Below are positions 45,060 through 55,939 of a DNA stretch of 64,000 bases, one piece after another; within the stretch, counting starts at the first letter, position 1; each line of letters opens with the position of its first letter. Under the pieces are notes generated by a model. It worked only from the letters and a program-made list of their open reading frames with translations. It was not told the DNA's origin and searched no databases. The stretch is from Gymnopus androsaceus JB14 (taxonomy: Eukaryota; Basidiomycota; Agaricomycetes; Agaricales; Omphalotaceae): NCBI GenBank assembly GCA_009733575.1, contig ML769643.1:31959-95958 (forward strand), written 5' to 3'. A program made the translations under genes and the position numbers.

Positions 45060-46390
45060 AGCACCTCAGAGGGTGGTGGTGATGGTAGGGTGGTAGGGAA
45101 TCTGTGGAAAACAACATCACGGCGGATGCGGATAGATTTGAAATGGGGAAAATAGATAAGGTAGCTCTTCAAGTTTCAAGCATATCCCATGAACCTCCCT
45201 TCTTCTCCATGCTCCGCTACTTTGTTAAGACTGTCAGAGTTGGTCTTTCTCAAAGTAACCAGATATCCAAAAGGTTGTAGGTGGGAAAGGTTGACACGTT
45301 TGTTGAGAAAAATTTGAAAGGGGTTTTATCAGATGGGAGAGCGGAGTGAGGATCACAATTCTTGATGTGTACACAGGCCTGGGCTACTAGAGGCCAGAAC
45401 CAGTGTGGAAGGTTACAGTCCATGAGCATAGCTTGTAGCATGCACTCTATAATCTGGATTGTCCATTCAGCAATGCTGTTCTGTTGTGAAGCATCCAGGA
45501 CCGCAGGTTCATAAAGAATTCCATTAGCCTTGCAATAATCTTTGAATATGCCTGCCACAAGTTTAGGTGCATTGTCAACCCAAAGGATAGAGATGGAATA
45601 GCCAAGATATTTCTTGATGGCAATGCAGTATTCATGAAAACACTGAAGAGCATTGGATTTATGTTTTAGGAATTAAATTGTGATGAATTGTGAATGGTCA
45701 TCAATGAAAATAATGAAGTATTGAAAGGATCCATATCCAAGAGGTAGTAGACTGCAAATATCAGAGTGGATACAGAAAAGAGGACAGTCAGCTTGTGTAT
45801 GTGACTGTTTCGGAAATTTGAGCCACTTGATGTTGGCTTGCACACAAACACAGCAATTATTGACCTGGATGTTGTTGATGGGCAGTCCAGTAGTCACACA
45901 CTTCAGCCCTTTAACATCAATGTGGCCCACTAGACAGTAGTAAAACCCACACATCAAGCAAATTCAGATTCAGTCCCAGGACTGAATAGTGTTGTCACAT
46001 CCAGCACCATTCCTGCAATCAGTGGTGATTGCAGTGACGTCAAGGAAGCACCTGATTCCAACACTGGGCTTCAACAGGAACTACGTCCATCCTGTAAAGG
46101 TCCCTGATAATGCTCCCCTTCACAAACAAAGTCCCTTTGGAGCTGTAGTAGGTGATTCTCCCATCACCAGTACGTGTACTGACCCCCTTTTTGTTGATTC
46201 TAGAACCAGAGATGAGATTACAGCACGCTGATGGAATATGCAACATGTTTGACAGGGAGAATATTCTCTTTGTTCTACGCATAGTTGCCTCCAACATGAT
46301 AGTGCCTTTTCCTACTGCAACCACTGAAAATGTGGACCCAAAACCATGGACTGGAAGAGGTGTTTCAAGCTGGGTGTTGATACACCGATT
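45060..46390 (-). pseudogene. pol: Copia-2 integrase region in palindrome spacer
   Basis: Starting near 46390, the minus strand reads VVAVGKGTI, MLHIPSACCNLISGSRI and YRMD (protease to integrase linker), HIDVKGLKCVTTGLPI with a CCVC zinc motif, HSDICSLLP (first Asp), FIIFIDDHSQF, then after frame changes EYCIAIKKYLG, FKDYCKANGI and DASQQNSIAEWTIQ, which retains the catalytic Glu. PHWFWPL and GRFMGYA follow to about 45060. RT and RNase H are absent. It is colinear with gag/PR at 49075-48177 once the 1.8-kb insertion between them is ignored. Confidence 0.85.
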
Positions 46391-46399
46391 TTTTGGCTA

Positions 46400-48170
46400 A
46401 GGCTAGAACTGTGCAGAACCAATAATCCTAGGTTCTGTTTGTAACAAAACATGGTCAATAGAAGAACTATAGTGAGCCTGAACTAATAGTTAAAATCTAC
46501 CAAGGACCTATTCTACCCAAGAGGTTGCAGAGTAATGGTATGTACAATGGTACCATACTTAACTTTGTGAATGTGCCTTGATCAAAGTCCTATGCATGGT
46601 ATGGTGTAGCAAGGCAAGCTTTTTGGATAACAAGTTGCTGACTGAGACAGATAAACGAGCCCACATACCAGTTATACTAGGCTAGGTCATTGAAGGATAT
46701 ACCCAAGGGATTGAAGTCTTAATGAGGCATCACTTCTGCGATTAGCTCACTGAGGAGTCTACACAACACTCAAGTTTATTAAACAAAGCAAGGTGGACTG
46801 AGATGAGGAAGTACCATAATGGGTGCCCTCAAAGTTGACGCTCATTGGAAAGCACCCAGGCAGATAGCCATGGCAATCCAACGCAAGCCACATGACCCAC
46901 TTGCTGTAGCTACTTCTAGAGCATGGAAGGACCAAGGAGCATTTCTATCCAAGCCTTGCAGTTTACCAAGATCCATATGCTACCATGCATCTAGACTCGA
47001 GACCATGCAGGAACTAGGGATAATAACCAGTCTCCCATTGGCGAGGAAAAACATAGAAATACTTCCGAGGGCTGTTCTGCTAAAGGAACTGGCAAGTCTT
47101 GTAAAAGGACAAATGATTTGAGTCGATTCAGGACCAAAAATCCCAAAAGTTGACCCAATCAAGGAGATAAACAAACAAGCAGAGAACATGTGAGGCAAAC
47201 CCATAGTATACATGCATATATGGACATTATTTATCTTTTTCTATTTTACTCACTCTGTTTCATCCTATCTTGCTCAGTTCCTCTCATTTTCCTATTTTAT
47301 TATATCTCAGCTCAGTATATAAGGGTAGCTATTCTGATCTTGGAATAACAAGTTAGACTTGATACCTGAAAGCGCAGTTCTATCTTAGGACCTGTAGTGA
47401 TTCGTACATGCTCAGATGTGTCTGCATCATCCTCTGCAACCTTTGAAACAGGTGGCCTTCTTGTAACCTCAATAATACTGAGGCTGTTCATTCTACTTCC
47501 TGGCTATTAAGTCAAGCATTACTGGTTTTCATCTCGAAGAGAGGTCACATCAGTCTTAGGACTGCAGGTGGAGCCTAACGTGCACACCTCAACGAGCCTG
47601 TTGTTGATTAGGAAGGTCTTGGACTCAAGTGTCGGCTTGGTCTAGTTTTAGGGAGGAAACTTCTTGGAGTGTTACCTAGCTTTACCAACAGATTCTACCC
47701 CTTGCCTGCTCTTCACTGAGTGTGTTAAAAACGCCTACTTGAGTGACTTGCGCAGCAGTTGTATAAGCTTGTTAGGTAACTCATGGGATTCCCTGAGAGT
47801 TGGAGTATCATTGCGCCGCAATGTAAAGGCTCCCCGAGATACACAAAGTCATTTGTTGAGTTGGCGTACTTGACCCAGGCATTGGTATTTCACCGCGGAT
47901 ATACAAAGTTGTTTGTTGAGTCGGCGTACTTGACCTGGCTTTGGTGTTTGCTTTCCCCCTCGATTAGTTCAGTGCGTCATCTGTACATTAGTTGGCTTTT
48001 CAAAACCCTCCCTCCAAATATAAACCTTGTTCATCTTGCACTGTCTGTGCCACTGTCAAGTGCTTTTCTCTTCAAATCAATTAGTAGTCGAGGGAACCTT
48101 CGACAACCTCCTTTCTCGCATTAAATTAAACCTTTTGGATTGAATCTGATTGGGGTGATTGTTGTTTGGT
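46400..48170. other. 1.8-kb insertion splitting copia-2, LTR-like
   Basis: This block separates the protease start (48177) from the rest of copia-2 (46390). It begins near TGTAACAAAACATGG and has TATA-type sequence (AGTATATAAGG near 47316), so it could include an LTR, but no partner copy or target duplication was found. Its right part (47407-48170) is duplicated inversely in the left arm. No gene is recognised. Confidence 0.4.
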
Positions 48171-48176
48171 CGGTTT

Positions 48177-49075
48177 TCATACCCAGCACAAATCTAACTC
48201 ATCAGTGTATTCATGGAACAATCTTCTCTCTCTGAATATGTGTCTCGTAGCTCCAGTGTTGTGGTTGACAGAGTCGTCCTGTGGTACATCCAAGTTCAAA
48301 ACCATGGTGTTGACATTGACCTCTTCCCCAATCAAGATTTCATTATCATCGCTCTCATCTGTGTTGCCTACAACATCCATCAGGAATGCCAATTCTTCTT
48401 CAAAACTCCCCACCATCTCTTGTAACTCTTCTTGTGGAGGATCGAATTCCGCCACCCCTGCAAATTGACTAGGTCCTTGCTGACCTCTAGTATGGTTATC
48501 TCTTCCCCATTCCCTTTTGACACTCCTTCAATAGACCGTTTTTGTCAGGTGGTGATTCTTTGCTCAGGTGAGAGGTGAATGTCTCTCATTCCTTTGAAGT
48601 CTGGCAGATATTGACCAACCTTGCCTCCACCATAGATGAAACATTTGGCTTTAGTGTGCCCCACTGGGTATGCACAATAGGTGTTCTCACAAATTATGTT
48701 GCGTCCAGTTGGGTTTGGGTAAGGGTTCACTTTTCTGTCATTTTGCTGAGGTCGCTTTGACTGACCTCTGTAGTAGAGGTGCTGGTTTGCCCCTAGATGC
48801 TGCAGTGGTTGCAGCTGCTTGGCCTGATGCTGTTCTGTGGGAGGCTGGTGCAGTAGGCTTGGACTGTGACATCAACAAGAGTTATGTCCACAAATAGTTG
48901 CATCAATGGTTAAGACTAGTACCATTGCCATTACCAGCCACAAATTTGAAAGCACCTTGCACTTCAAAATCTCATATAGCAGACAAAGACAAAAACTGCA
49001 ACAGGTGGTGGAATCCAGCACAATAACAGTGGTTTGTTTGTGTTGAACAGCCTTACCCAAATTGGTACAATGCAC
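48177..49075 (-). pseudogene. gag: Copia-2 gag tail and protease start
   Basis: Mirror of 43246-44141. The knuckle reads YCAYPVGHTKAKC (with the GH that the left copy has changed to RH), followed by GGGKVGQYLPDFKG, an acidic linker and TGATRHIFRERRLFHEY, better preserved than in the left arm. A stop shortly after 48177 and the 1.8-kb insertion interrupt the polyprotein. On the same strand the integrase part follows at 46390. Confidence 0.75.
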
Positions 49076-49175
49076 TGCACAAAGATACTGAATAAACCAC
49101 CAAATTACCAGATTACAGTGTCATACCTGAAATAGGTCAGGAAGAAGATACTGTTTCATAGAGGCTGATAAAGAA

Positions 49176-50153
49176 TAGTGATTTGCTGGCTGGGGCCCAG
49201 CTCAAAAGCCCCAGCCAGGGCTGATCAAAATGTTGAGCCGGGCCCTACATCAAGGGGTATGTAAAAATTATTTTTTGACATCACCTTGTCTCTGGGGTTT
49301 ATTTGGGCTGGGAAGCTCAAAAGAATATTTTCAGATTTTTCCCGATTTTATTCCGATTTGTACAGCCTCCTTCCTAAAAAGGAAATTTGGGAGGGAGAGG
49401 AGGGGTCTGGCCCGAGAAAAAAAAAAAGAAAAAGGTGCACAATGGCCCATTTGATGCAGAACAAGGTCATAGAAAAAAAAAAATTTCCCACTAAAGTCCA
49501 AATTCCCAGTGAATGGCTAGCTGTGGCTACAAATAGACTTCATATTCGGATTCCTCGACCTCATATTCGATTCCTTGACCTCATTTACTCCCAAAAACAA
49601 TGTGATGTCCAAAAAATAATTTGTACACACCCCTTGCCCTACATGGCAGCTGGGGCTCGGCTAGCACCCGGCTCAGGCTCAGGCTCCAGCTCAAGGTACA
49701 TATATGAAATCCCATTTTTTATCTGCAAATAATGTCATGTTCAATGTCAATTCAATGTAAATCATACACCCAAGCGTAGAATCCATTGTGAGCGCATGTA
49801 CAACCTTGAAAGCAGCCAGATAATGCAATAGAATAAAATTTATAACTATTTACAACCACTTACATGACATTCAACAACAGAATAAAGCTTCTTTTTCCTG
49901 AGAATAGTCTTATAAAATGGTGTAAAATTATGTGTTTGGCAAAATATAGTTAGATTTGAGCACAAAATGATGCATTCCGTTGGTAAAATAAAGTGCCCTG
50001 AGCCCCGGCCCAAGACTCCAGCTCAGGGCTTTCAAGAATCTGAGCCGGGCCTTGAGCCCTCCTGAGCTCTAGAGACGACTGGGGCTAGTTCCGGCTCAAT
50101 CAGGCCCAGCTCAGAGGGCTCAAGGGCTCTGAGCCCCAGCCGGCACATCACTA
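49176..50153. mobile_element. hAT-like element M' (right arm)
   Basis: A 978-bp mirror of M. Ends are TAGTGATTTGCTGGCTGGGG and GCCGGCACATCACTA, with perfect TSD ATAAAGAA at 49168-49175 and 50154-50161. Confidence 0.93.
49251..49634. mobile_element. CAAGGGG-family element N' (right arm)
   Basis: Mirror of N, nested in M', with TSD CCCTACAT at 49243-49250 and 49635-49642. Confidence 0.93.
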
Positions 50154-50159
50154 ATAAAG

Positions 50160-50565
50160 AAAGACAGGAGAAAAGACATAGCAATGTCTAGCTGGAAAAC
50201 AGAAAGCTGCAGCATCATTCTCATCTAATCCCACTCCTGCACCCACTCCTGCACCAGCTCCAGTTTCATTACCAAAACAAGAGCCAAAGCCAAGTTCCAA
50301 CCCCACCTCCTCCAAATCCATCTCCACAACCATCTCCACAGTGAACTACACAACCATTTTCCAGTGATCTCACAGATCTAGATCAATCACCCCCATCACC
50401 ATCAGATTCAGGTTCAGAATCATCAGGGGCATTTGATTCAGATTCTGACAACAATGATGACAATATGTCAAAAGCATCAAAAGCTTTGATAAGATTACAC
50501 TTTTAAAGTCAGACAGATCAAACTGGGATACGTGGAAAACCCAAGTGGAATTTGCACCCAAATCT
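50160..50565 (+). pseudogene. gag: Copia gag N-terminal fragment (right arm)
   Basis: Mirror of 41745-42170. A proline-rich leader is followed by DLTDLDQSPPSPSDSGSESS, an Asp-rich stretch, MSKASKAL and SDRSNWDTWKTQVEF. It joins the DOHH upstream intron sequence near 50566 and is on the opposite strand from the gag/PR fragment next to it, so the two are not parts of one intact element. Confidence 0.6.
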
Positions 50566-50596
50566 ATTGTCTATTATTTTCTTTCAACATTTACTA

Positions 50597-51202
50597 CAGT
50601 CTTTCACCGGTCCTTGGCACAAACCACTTTTATACATGCCCCAAGCACTTTTAAGCCTTGGACTTGGTTCCATAAATCAAGTTTCACTGTACTACCTGCT
50701 TGTACATACCAGCTTGAGGCATATGGAGGTCAGTGAGCAGAGGACAATGCTTGCAGCAAGCGGAAGGCGGAATACGGATCAAATATTTATCTTATCATGC
50801 TACATCACACTAAACCAACTTTGCCTCGAAAGCCATTTTTGAAGAAGTTTGGTATATTGGAGTCTCCCATTCCCAAGCCAAGGCCAAATGTATGTCAAAG
50901 AAGAGAGCAGTGATTCAGAAAAGAGAGGAGATGACAACTCAAAGTAAACTGCAGAGGTGCCATGTGCCATTATGTGACAGATGTTGTAATGTGCCAAGGA
51001 CCGGTTTTTTGCTGATAAGGCATCCAAAACATAATTGCACTTGGATTGTACTTTACATGTTTATATTGGCTTCGGATGGCCCCCATTCCATACATATCAG
51101 CTACTTTACTCTATCCCAACTTGTCCAGTCGCCAGAAACCAAACACATGATTTACTGAATTTCACTTAAGATTTGCCCATGCCAAGGAGCAGTGAAAGAC
51201 TG
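50597..51202. mobile_element. TA-flanked TIR element R' (right arm)
   Basis: A 606-bp mirror of R with ends CAGTCTTTCACCGGTCCTTG and CAAGGAGCAGTGAAAGACTG and TA on both sides. Inserted in a DOHH intron. Confidence 0.9.
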
Positions 51203-51615
51203 TAATTGGAATCAGCTAGGCTTCTGGGACTCATTCTGTATTGCTTAAACCTGAGCTTGTGTACTGCTTAGGCCAAATAAAAAGCCCCTCTGCTCTCCCC
51301 GTATTGGAATCAACTTGTTGGAGGATTCAATGGTCAGGTATGAGTTGTGTGATGCTCAAATATCTTGATTAAGCAGTGATGATAACTTTGAAAGATACAT
51401 TAGGTTGCTGAAGCCATGGGAGTTATATCCATTGCAGAATCTATCCCAATCCTCAAAGAATATCTGTCTGATCCGAACAGATCCATTCATGAAACTTGTG
51501 AAATCGCAATTGCAAGAATTGAGTGGGACAATACTGAGGAAGGTGCAAGGAATAAAGAGGCATTAAAAGATGAAAACCATATCCTGTGAGTTTAATATTT
51601 GTCTCATCCATCTCA

Positions 51616-52155
51616 AGCCCAGGACACAGATATTGTATACAAATTACATTACAACTTGAATTGTAAATAGTGTCATTGTCTACAAATTTAGTACAACTGT
51701 AGGTTCCATCAATATTATCAATACCATTACTATATATATACAGTTGGGCATGCAAACTTTGGGCCTGCTGCTTCCCCTCCCTCACTGTGCTTGGGGCCCG
51801 GGGGTCCCCCAGGCCAGGAAGTCATTGGCGGGCACTTTAAAGCCTCATTTACGCTTATTCTGAGAGGCTGTAACCCCTGACCCTAACCCCAACCACTAGC
51901 CACGGCATTGCACAGAAAGAAAAAAATTTTAATTAATTGTATACACCAGTGTTTTGAACACTCATCCCCGGGTATGTAATTTATCACATGTATCCGATTT
52001 GGTGACCAAGAATACCGCTTTGCCATCAGGTGCATATAATGTGATGTTGTAATTTAATTATACTACATTGCCACTGTCACATTATAATCCATTTGTTGAC
52101 ATTGATATTAATTACAATTGTAGGTGTTTGTAAACAAATCCAATGCCATAGGTTG
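51616..52155. mobile_element. Insertion Q' in DOHH-2
   Basis: Mirror of Q, flanked by CCATCTCA on both sides (51608-51615 and 52156-52163). It contains CCCTGACCCTAACCCCAACC. No clear terminal inverted repeats. Confidence 0.7.
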
Positions 52156-52247
52156 CCATCTCAGCCCCTAAAGTTTCTCTGTCAAGGTTGTACACCTCAA
52201 TCGACCTTGCTCTGGCAACTTCAGGATTGCTAGTAGGTGCACCTAAT

Positions 52248-53711
52248 CAAGGGGGTTCAAATTTTATAAAAAATGACCGGACGTCAATTTTTTTTTCTTG
52301 TGCCTGGTCAGTGGACTAACTAACTATGTAAGTACTCCCATGCCCATATGGTATATCATGATAAGATTTCATCATAGATGGCTCTTTATAGATGCTATTT
52401 GGACACTGTACCCTCAGTTTGAGCTTTGCTCTAAGTTCTTGAGTATATTTGACATCCATACCTAGGCTGTAGGGTTTTGAAGTACAATTTATTAAACTGC
52501 AAATAAATCATAAATTGTATTGTATTGTACCGCAGAGTGTATCACTGAAGCTTGTACTGATACACAGTTTAAATTAGTACAGGTTTACAGTTTATTCAAA
52601 ATGAGAAAATGGCTTAAACTGCTTTGAATCAGTTTAAATCAGTACACAATTACAGCAGGTTATACTAGTGCAAACCTTGCATTACACCTTCTAAACAAGC
52701 TTAAAATTTCATTTATTACTCCAATCTTGATCAAGATGTACTTTCAATAGTTTATGAGAACTTTCTATGATATAGATGTTGTAAAATATTACATCTCTGG
52801 TAGCAAATAGTATATAAATGATCAGTTCATGTCAATTTATACTGATATAAACCAATTTGAATCTGAACTGATTTAAACTCATAAATTGTATTGTATTGCA
52901 CTGGTTGTATCAGTACAATCAGTACAGGTACACAGTTTAACCAGTTTTCAATAAATCTTGTACCAGTACAATTCATGATTTATTGGATTTGGACCAAATA
53001 AATTGCATTGCATTGTACTTTAAAACCCTACTAGGCTGTAGCACATCCCCATATTAATCCTTCCAAAAAAAATGATACTATCATTCATTGTAAGTACTAC
53101 AAATCAAGTACACTATGGCTGTAGAGCAAGGGGGTTCTGGACTTACAGCCCATTACACTCCGGTGGGTGGTTGGTTGCTGCTGAGAGGCCACTAAAATAT
53201 TTTTTCAAACCTATCTTTCAGAGGCTCTGAGAGCTTTGAAGGATTAAATATGCTATTGGTAATTGTTATAGGTACTCATCTGTAGCCAATATATGCCAAA
53301 TGGAAGTATTGAGCCTAGAAATAGGCATCAGTGGGAGATATTGATGAGGTCATCTTCATATGTCATCAAGATTTGTAAAGATATAGATAAGATTATTACC
53401 ATATATAGTATATCAGACATCACGTGGGTGTTGCGTGGGTGGGTGGTTGCCCCTTTGAGGCCCTTAAAATATTTTTCGGCTTGGTGTAATAAAATATTTT
53501 TTTCAGACCCCCTTGCTGTAGAGTGTACAAGTAAGGCTATACTTCAAAACATGTGAGATCTACTCATTTTTGAAACTTCAAGACTGCCAGAAGTGGTCAA
53601 AATGGGTCAAAATAGGACAAATTTTGGGGTGTTTAAAAAAAAAATTTCTGCTGGAGGGCTGGACTAACTAACCTAGGCCCCGTTGGGCGCTAAATTATTT
53701 GAACCCCCTTG
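52248..53711. mobile_element. CAAGGGG-family element, complete, 1.46 kb
   Basis: Ends are CAAGGGGGTTCAAATTTTAT and TTATTTGAACCCCCTTG, with perfect 8-bp TSD CACCTAAT (52240-52247 and 53712-53719). It carries nested H2' and otherwise shows imperfect repeats of AAACTGATTTAAAC-like sequence. Its ends, with TTAGTTAGTCC motifs, match H1. Confidence 0.93.
53127..53515. mobile_element. CAAGGGG-family element H2'
   Basis: A 389-bp element with ends CAAGGGGGTTCTGGAC and TTTCAGACCCCCTTG and perfect TSD CTGTAGAG (53119-53126 and 53516-53523). Nested in the 1.46-kb element of the same family. Its right end is also the outer edge of the palindrome. Confidence 0.94.
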
Positions 53712-54348
53712 CACCTAATCCAGGAGAAGCTTTGCAAGCTAGCATGAATGAACTATGAGATCAGCTTCTTGATGCGAAACGTCCGCTTTTTGAACGTTAC
53801 CGTGCGATGCTTGCCCTAAGAAATATCGGGTCTCCGGCGGCAGTTGATGCTCTTGCCGCAGGATTCTCCGATGACAGTGCCTCATTCAAGTGAGTCGACG
53901 ACCAATGTAACTCTGATACATCGATACTCATCTGTCGTAGACATGAAATTGCCTTCGTCTTTGGCCAACTTTCATCGCCACACTCATTACCTTGTCTCCT
54001 TGAGGTATTGAAGGATGGGAGTGAGTCTGATATTGAGCTGCGGAAATTCTCGGCGGAATTGCGACTCCAGATGTTCTACCACATCTCAAGGAGTGGATGA
54101 CCCGAGATATCTCTCCTACAGTGGTCAGAGAGAGCTGTTAGGTTCCACTTGATATATGGGAGGTAAGCTCCAAGGATGTATTGATAATTGATAATAATGC
54201 CTCAACAGTACGAGGATTCTGGAGATTTTCAGTACGCCAATGATTTAAATAAGACTGCAAGCTCGATCGCCATTGCTTAAAATTGTATACCTATACTACT
54301 TGTTGTAAGATTGTACACCTAATACCTAGCTCGTGGTCAATTATTCGA

Positions 54349-55502
54349 CTATTCGACGGTAAATCTGGTCTTAAGGAAGTCTTTGTTGACAATATCCTTC
54401 TTCCAGTCTCGTTCCACTTCTTCTAGATCCCAATTTGCCGAAACAAACCTGGTAGAGTGTGAAATAGTGCCTCTGACCGAGTCAATACCGAACTTACCTT
54501 CCAGAGAGCCAGTCAAATCTTCCACTTCCGTCTGTCAATTTCAAGGCTGTCGCGGCTGGGAGTTGGAGGGTATCAATCAGAATCGACTCCATTCCAGGCA
54601 TCACTCCTAAGGCTCCTTCGGTTTTGATTGAACCAGGATGGAGACTGAAAGATTTAACCTCAGGATGTTCTGTATGATTTCAAGCATCAGATTCAAGGGA
54701 CTAGCAATAGTAAGAATACGACTTGCCAATAGCAGCATATTCGATGAATCTGTTTACAGCAACCTTTGACACCGCGTAGGCACTCGCGAATGGTACATTG
54801 ATCTGTGCCGCCATTGAAGTGACAGCGATGAAATACCCTTTACTCTTTGTGAGGTGCGGGAGGGCGTAGCTTGGTAAACGATGTCATGCGAAATCATTGA
54901 GCGAATGGGGAAAAAACTCACTGTGCCACATTGTAAGTTCCTCGCAGGTTCACTTCCATAAATTTCCACCAATCATTATACGGATCTTGCTCAGAGAAAC
55001 CTACATGAATAAAAATATTAGCCGGTGCGTATGTCTTGGTAGAATACTTACGCTTCGTCCAAGGACTACTCGCACCCGAATTTGCAACCACCACATCAAG
55101 TCGGCCGTACTTTTCAACGACCTTCTTTATGACTTCCTCGATCGCTTTGGTGTCCACAGTGTCTGCAGCGAGAGCTAGCACATCGCATGACGTGCGGCTT
55201 TCGGAAAGAATACGATCCCTAGCCTCATCCAATGTCTTCTGCGACCTAGACACGATAACTAGCGTCGCTCCTGCACGAGCGTAGAAAGACGCGATGGAAT
55301 AACCTATGCCTTTGGATGCTCCGACTACCACAACGATTTTCCCGCGGAACGAGGAACCAGAAAAATATAGTTCTGGGGATATTGCCTCGTATACGCTGCA
55401 ACGGCGAGACGGTCAGTTCACTAGGATTTGACTTCCCGAGGATACAAGTACTCACTCGTGTCGAGGAACGGTCACAGGAAGGTCTTTGATTTCGAATGAC
55501 AT
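54349..55502 (-). CDS. Short-chain dehydrogenase/reductase SDR-2
   Basis: Six exons on the minus strand: 55456-55502, 55052-55395, 54922-55000, 54727-54869, 54498-54669 and 54349-54448. Every exon has the same length as in SDR-1, giving 294 residues without a stop. Cofactor motif GASKGIG (41-47), NSG (121-123), and the full catalytic triad Ser175, Tyr188 and Lys192 (VTSMAAQ, YAVSK) are present. It differs from SDR-1 at roughly 25 residues. The fourth intron also begins with GC. Probably a cytosolic NADPH-dependent oxidoreductase of unknown substrate. The intact triad makes this the likelier active copy. Confidence 0.92.
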
Positions 55503-55620
55503 TGTGCTTTGATTATTGGATGAGGACGATTGTGGCTATTGCGAAAGTCAACTGAGCTAATTAAGTAGATGAGGATTTTCGCATCTATATACGGAAGACG
55601 CGTCGCAGCGTGTCTCGGCT
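55503..55620 (-). promoter_or_regulatory. SDR-2 promoter
   Basis: Inverted copy of the SDR-1 promoter with CCAATAATCAAAGC just before the ATG and a TATA-like CGTATATAGATGCG in place of TATAAAA. A CGCTGCGACGCG stretch is shared upstream. Confidence 0.55.
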
Positions 55621-55939
55621 GTAATGACCGAACTGAGTCAGCTTGTGCTCCTCAATGTTTTGTCACTCCCCGATGTATCGTGTTGGTATCGTGTATCGAA
55701 GTCCGAGAATCTTAGCATGCCAGAAGGGACAAGGAGTAGTATAAATTGTAAACCAGAATATAAATGGGCGATGGACGATGTTCAAGTCGGTACCGACGGC
55801 ATTTAGTACATCTTCCTGAAAGTCTTAGCATGCCAGAAGGGACAAGAAGGAGTAGTATAAATTATAAACCAGAATATAAACGGGCGATGACGATGTTCAA
55901 GTCGGTACCGACGGCATTTAGTATTCGCTACCAAGTACA
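55621..55939. repeat. Tandem duplicated segment next to SDR-2
   Basis: About 110 bases containing CTTAGCATGCCAGAAGGGAC and GTTCAAGTCGGTACCGACGG are present twice in direct order (about 55710-55815 and 55825-55930). The SDR-1 side (16180-16290) has a single copy. Confidence 0.8.

Larger units (their letters stand above)
47407..53515. repeat. Right arm of giant palindrome
   Basis: Inverted copy of 38833-44908, about 6.1 kb. The right arm continues outward without a break into the rest of a complete CAAGGGG element, DOHH-2 and SDR-2. It is therefore the more original copy, and the left arm is the derived one. Confidence 0.92.
51205..54280 (+). pseudogene. DOHH-2, split by insertions
   Basis: Plus-strand DOHH in order: a degenerate first half ([15 protein letters not shown] near 51255-51310, then ESIPILKEYLSDPNRSIHETCEIAIARIEWDNTEEGARNKEALKDE to about 51580). 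After insertions Q' and a 1.46-kb CAAGGGG element comes a well preserved second half from about 53725: LLDAKRPLFERYRAMLALRNIGSPAAVDALAAGFSDDSASFK, an intron, HEIAFVFGQLSSPHSLPCLLEVLKDG, then a damaged VVRESC region and the last exon (about 54212-54280) with GDFQYANDL. The second half would be near-functional, but the whole gene is dead. It is convergent with SDR-2, stops 68 bp apart. Confidence 0.85.

Noticed and set aside
54918..55331. Uninterrupted 137-aa SDR frame as the true protein
   Set aside because: It reads through intron 2, which happens to be in frame; splicing with the same exon sizes as SDR-1 gives the conserved SDR sequence.
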